Source: a virus
Length of the DNA: 20,568 nt
IMG/VR virus record: IMGVR_UViG_3300030101_003980
Span: 1 to 20,568 of that record
Direction: 5' to 3' (one strand)
Part shown: one piece after another, positions 19,235-20,568 of the stretch
Position numbering within the stretch: the stretch's first letter is position 1
Layout of the letters: each line of letters opens with the position of its first letter
Position numbers and translations under genes: made by a program
The notes under the pieces: model-generated
Told to the model about the DNA's origin: nothing
Databases searched by the model: none
What the model saw: the letters and a program-made list of their open reading frames with translations, nothing else

Positions 19235-20319
19235 CAGGTGATTCCCTTGTACGCAATCACGCGCACGTCGCAGTCATCGCGGAGGTTGAGCTTGATGAAG
19301 TCCCTCGCCTGTGGTGCTGAGGCGTTCGCTTGGTCGTTGTGCTGCTGGTTGCCGTAGCTGCTCAGGTTGTCACCGTCGGCAGGCAGCGTGGCCGTCCCCT
19401 GGTCAAACGATGGCTGCCAGCTTCCGCCCATGATGCGGCATGCCATGCGCGTTGGCGTCGTTGTCACGTCAGTCAGCCCGCTATTCCACGCCTTCACCGT
19501 CGTGAATGATGGATTGTTGCCGGCCGTTTTATTCTCACGGGTGAGCATCGCCGTGGCGCTTGGGTTGCCGGCACTGTTGGTTCCAGGCAGGAACTGCGCC
19601 TCATTGGCAGCGTTGGTGCCTGTCTGGTTCTGCGCGACAGTCCAGTTCATGCTCTGGCCTATGGCTGCGTTTTCCATCGAGACGTAGACCATGATGGGGT
19701 ACCGCTCCATCGCGAAACCGCCTGCACTCATGTTGATGCTGATGAGCCCCCGGTTGGTCGTGGGGTCACCTTCAAAGATGAGCACGCCATTTAGAATCTT
19801 CAAAAGCGTGGGCCCACTCGTCCCCAGATAGTCGAGCTTCCAGACCTGATTGATGCCGCCCGGACCGCTGGGCACGTTGTGCAGGCCAGCGCCTGCGGTC
19901 AGGAAGTCGTAGCTGGAGATGCCGCTGATATCTACAACCGTTTCCAAACCACCGGACGCTGCGGCAATGCTAAACGAGTGCGTGGCCGTGGCCAGCGGGT
20001 TGTTGCTCGCGTCCCGCGCGGTCAGGGACAGCGTCCCGGAGTCGCCGTTTGCGGTGTTGCTGAACGTGTAGGGGCCGAGGCCACTACCGCTGACTGAGGC
20101 AGACCCTGCGGCATTGGTCACCGAGGAGACGTAGTTGTCGATGACGCCACCACTGTCGGTAAACGCACCGAACGTCTTGGCGGTGAGGGATCCGCCCGCT
20201 GCTACTGCCTGGGATGTTGCTGCTGGGGCGGTGACGGGAGAGTTACCACCACCACCACCACCACCAGCGGGGCCACCGTTGGCACCCGTGGTCGGGTCGA
20301 AGGTAGGAGTGATGGGCAT
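19234..20319 (-). CDS. Fibre-like / host-binding virion protein with Ig-like domain
   Basis: A 361-residue protein with ATG 20319 behind GGAG (seven bases away), one base after the preceding stop. A short head (MPITPTFDPTTG) leads into a poly-Gly linker. It is followed by a Ser/Thr/Ala-rich domain (about 28-118) with an Ig/PKD-like ending (GPYTFSNTANGDSGTLSLTARDASNN). The C-terminal region (about 125-361) is beta-rich with Trp, Asn and Gly, such as QVWKLDYLGTSGPTLLKILNG and IMGGSWQPSFDQ, and resembles a jelly-roll or lectin-like binding domain. It could be a receptor-binding fibre or a capsid-attached adhesin. No enzyme motif is present. Confidence 0.6.
   Translation of the reverse strand: MPITPTFDPTTGANGGPAGGGGGGGNSPVTAPAATSQAVAAGGSLTAKTFGAFTDSGGVIDNYVSSVTNAAGSASVSGSGLGPYTFSNTANGDSGTLSLTARDASNNPLATATHSFSIAAASGGLETVVDISGISSYDFLTAGAGLHNVPSGPGGINQVWKLDYLGTSGPTLLKILNGVLIFEGDPTTNRGLISINMSAGGFAMERYPIMVYVSMENAAIGQSMNWTVAQNQTGTNAANEAQFLPGTNSAGNPSATAMLTRENKTAGNNPSFTTVKAWNSGLTDVTTTPTRMACRIMGGSWQPSFDQGTATLPADGDNLSSYGNQQHNDQANASAPQARDFIKLNLRDDCDVRVIAYKGIT
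20245..20265 (-). repeat. Trinucleotide (GGT)7 coding the poly-Gly linker
   Basis: Seven ACC on the plus strand (GGT on the coding strand) encode a Gly run near residue 20 of the fibre-like protein. Slippage would change linker length in whole codons without shifting the frame. Confidence 0.75.
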
Positions 20320-20320
20320 C

Positions 20321-20568
20321 TCAGTTCTCCGTCCACTGGATGATGGACTCCGTAAACACCGCAGTACCGTTATCGACCTTCGCGTACAGGTATACGTTTC
20401 CTGTCTCTGTGGTCAGGATCTGCGTAATGGGGACCTTGACGCTGTACGACACCACGCCAGAGTTCGTCGTGGTGATGCCGGTGGCAATCGTCGCCTCCGT
20501 GTCGGGCACCACGATCCGATCCCCAGCATCATCCAGGCAGAGACGGATGCTGATTTTTGTAGGGGCGG
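20321..20568 (-). CDS. Beta-rich virion-type protein (5' part beyond window)
   Basis: The minus-strand frame is open from the window end to the stop at 20321 (82 complete codons). An internal GTG at 20512 is not needed as a start, because the sequence continues upstream as TKISIRLCLDDAGDRIVV. The visible part alternates strands (VVSYSVKVPITQIL, VYLYAKVDNGTAVF), typical of Ig-like or fibre-associated domains in tail proteins. The stop lies one base before the fibre-like start, and its last codons carry that gene's ribosome-binding site. The family cannot be named. Confidence 0.6.
   Translation of the reverse strand, partial: APTKISIRLCLDDAGDRIVVPDTEATIATGITTTNSGVVSYSVKVPITQILTTETGNVYLYAKVDNGTAVFTESIIQWTEN

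Overview
The window is a segment of a tailed double-stranded DNA phage genome (Caudoviricetes). The evidence is a complete head-morphogenesis and packaging block (small terminase candidate, large terminase, portal, scaffold, major capsid protein, decoration-like protein, adaptor, tail protein), a phage replication and recombination block, and a lysis region beside fibre-like genes. The adaptor/tail-protein pair directly after the capsid gene, and the absence of tape-measure or sheath genes here, suggest a short-tailed (podovirus-like) virion; this is inferred. The host cannot be named. The DNA is GC-rich, and the small basic proteins resemble families I associate with aquatic phages. No integrase, tRNA, DNA polymerase or RNA polymerase gene is visible.

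Layout. (1) 1-9358, minus strand, reading leftward from a central intergenic region: TerS candidate, TerL, portal, a zinc-ribbon protein, an acidic unknown, scaffold, capsid, decoration-like protein, adaptor, and a tail/nozzle-like protein cut by the window edge. Most neighbours overlap by 1-4 bases or are nearly contiguous. (2) 9359-10044, a divergent intergenic region holding CpG-rich palindromes, five tandem 11-bp repeats, a perfect 10-bp inverted repeat and an AT-rich patch. It is the best candidate for origin, packaging-site or early-control functions. (3) 10045-12324, plus strand: seven small genes, mostly unknown. Four of them start from an identical 16-nt initiation module that recurs upstream of unrelated coding sequences. 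(4) 12317-17171, plus strand: PrimPol-VapE-type primase-helicase, ERF single-strand annealing protein, a small unknown, a RuvC-like resolvase, a RecE/Cas4-type exonuclease and SSB. Together they form a replication and two-component recombination system. (5) 17135-20568, minus strand, converging on SSB with a 37-bp overlap. In transcription order: a partial beta-rich gene, a fibre-like protein, an unknown, a holin-like membrane protein, three very basic small proteins, an M15 peptidase endolysin and a spanin-like membrane protein.

The most unusual points are the reused translation-initiation module in the early small-gene region, the GGTGCACT octamers clustered in and after the intergenic region, the tandem 11-mers, and a run of three strongly cationic proteins (one of 39 residues with 18 lysines) between the holin-like gene and the endolysin. 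Protein functions were assigned by reading motifs; no database search was possible.
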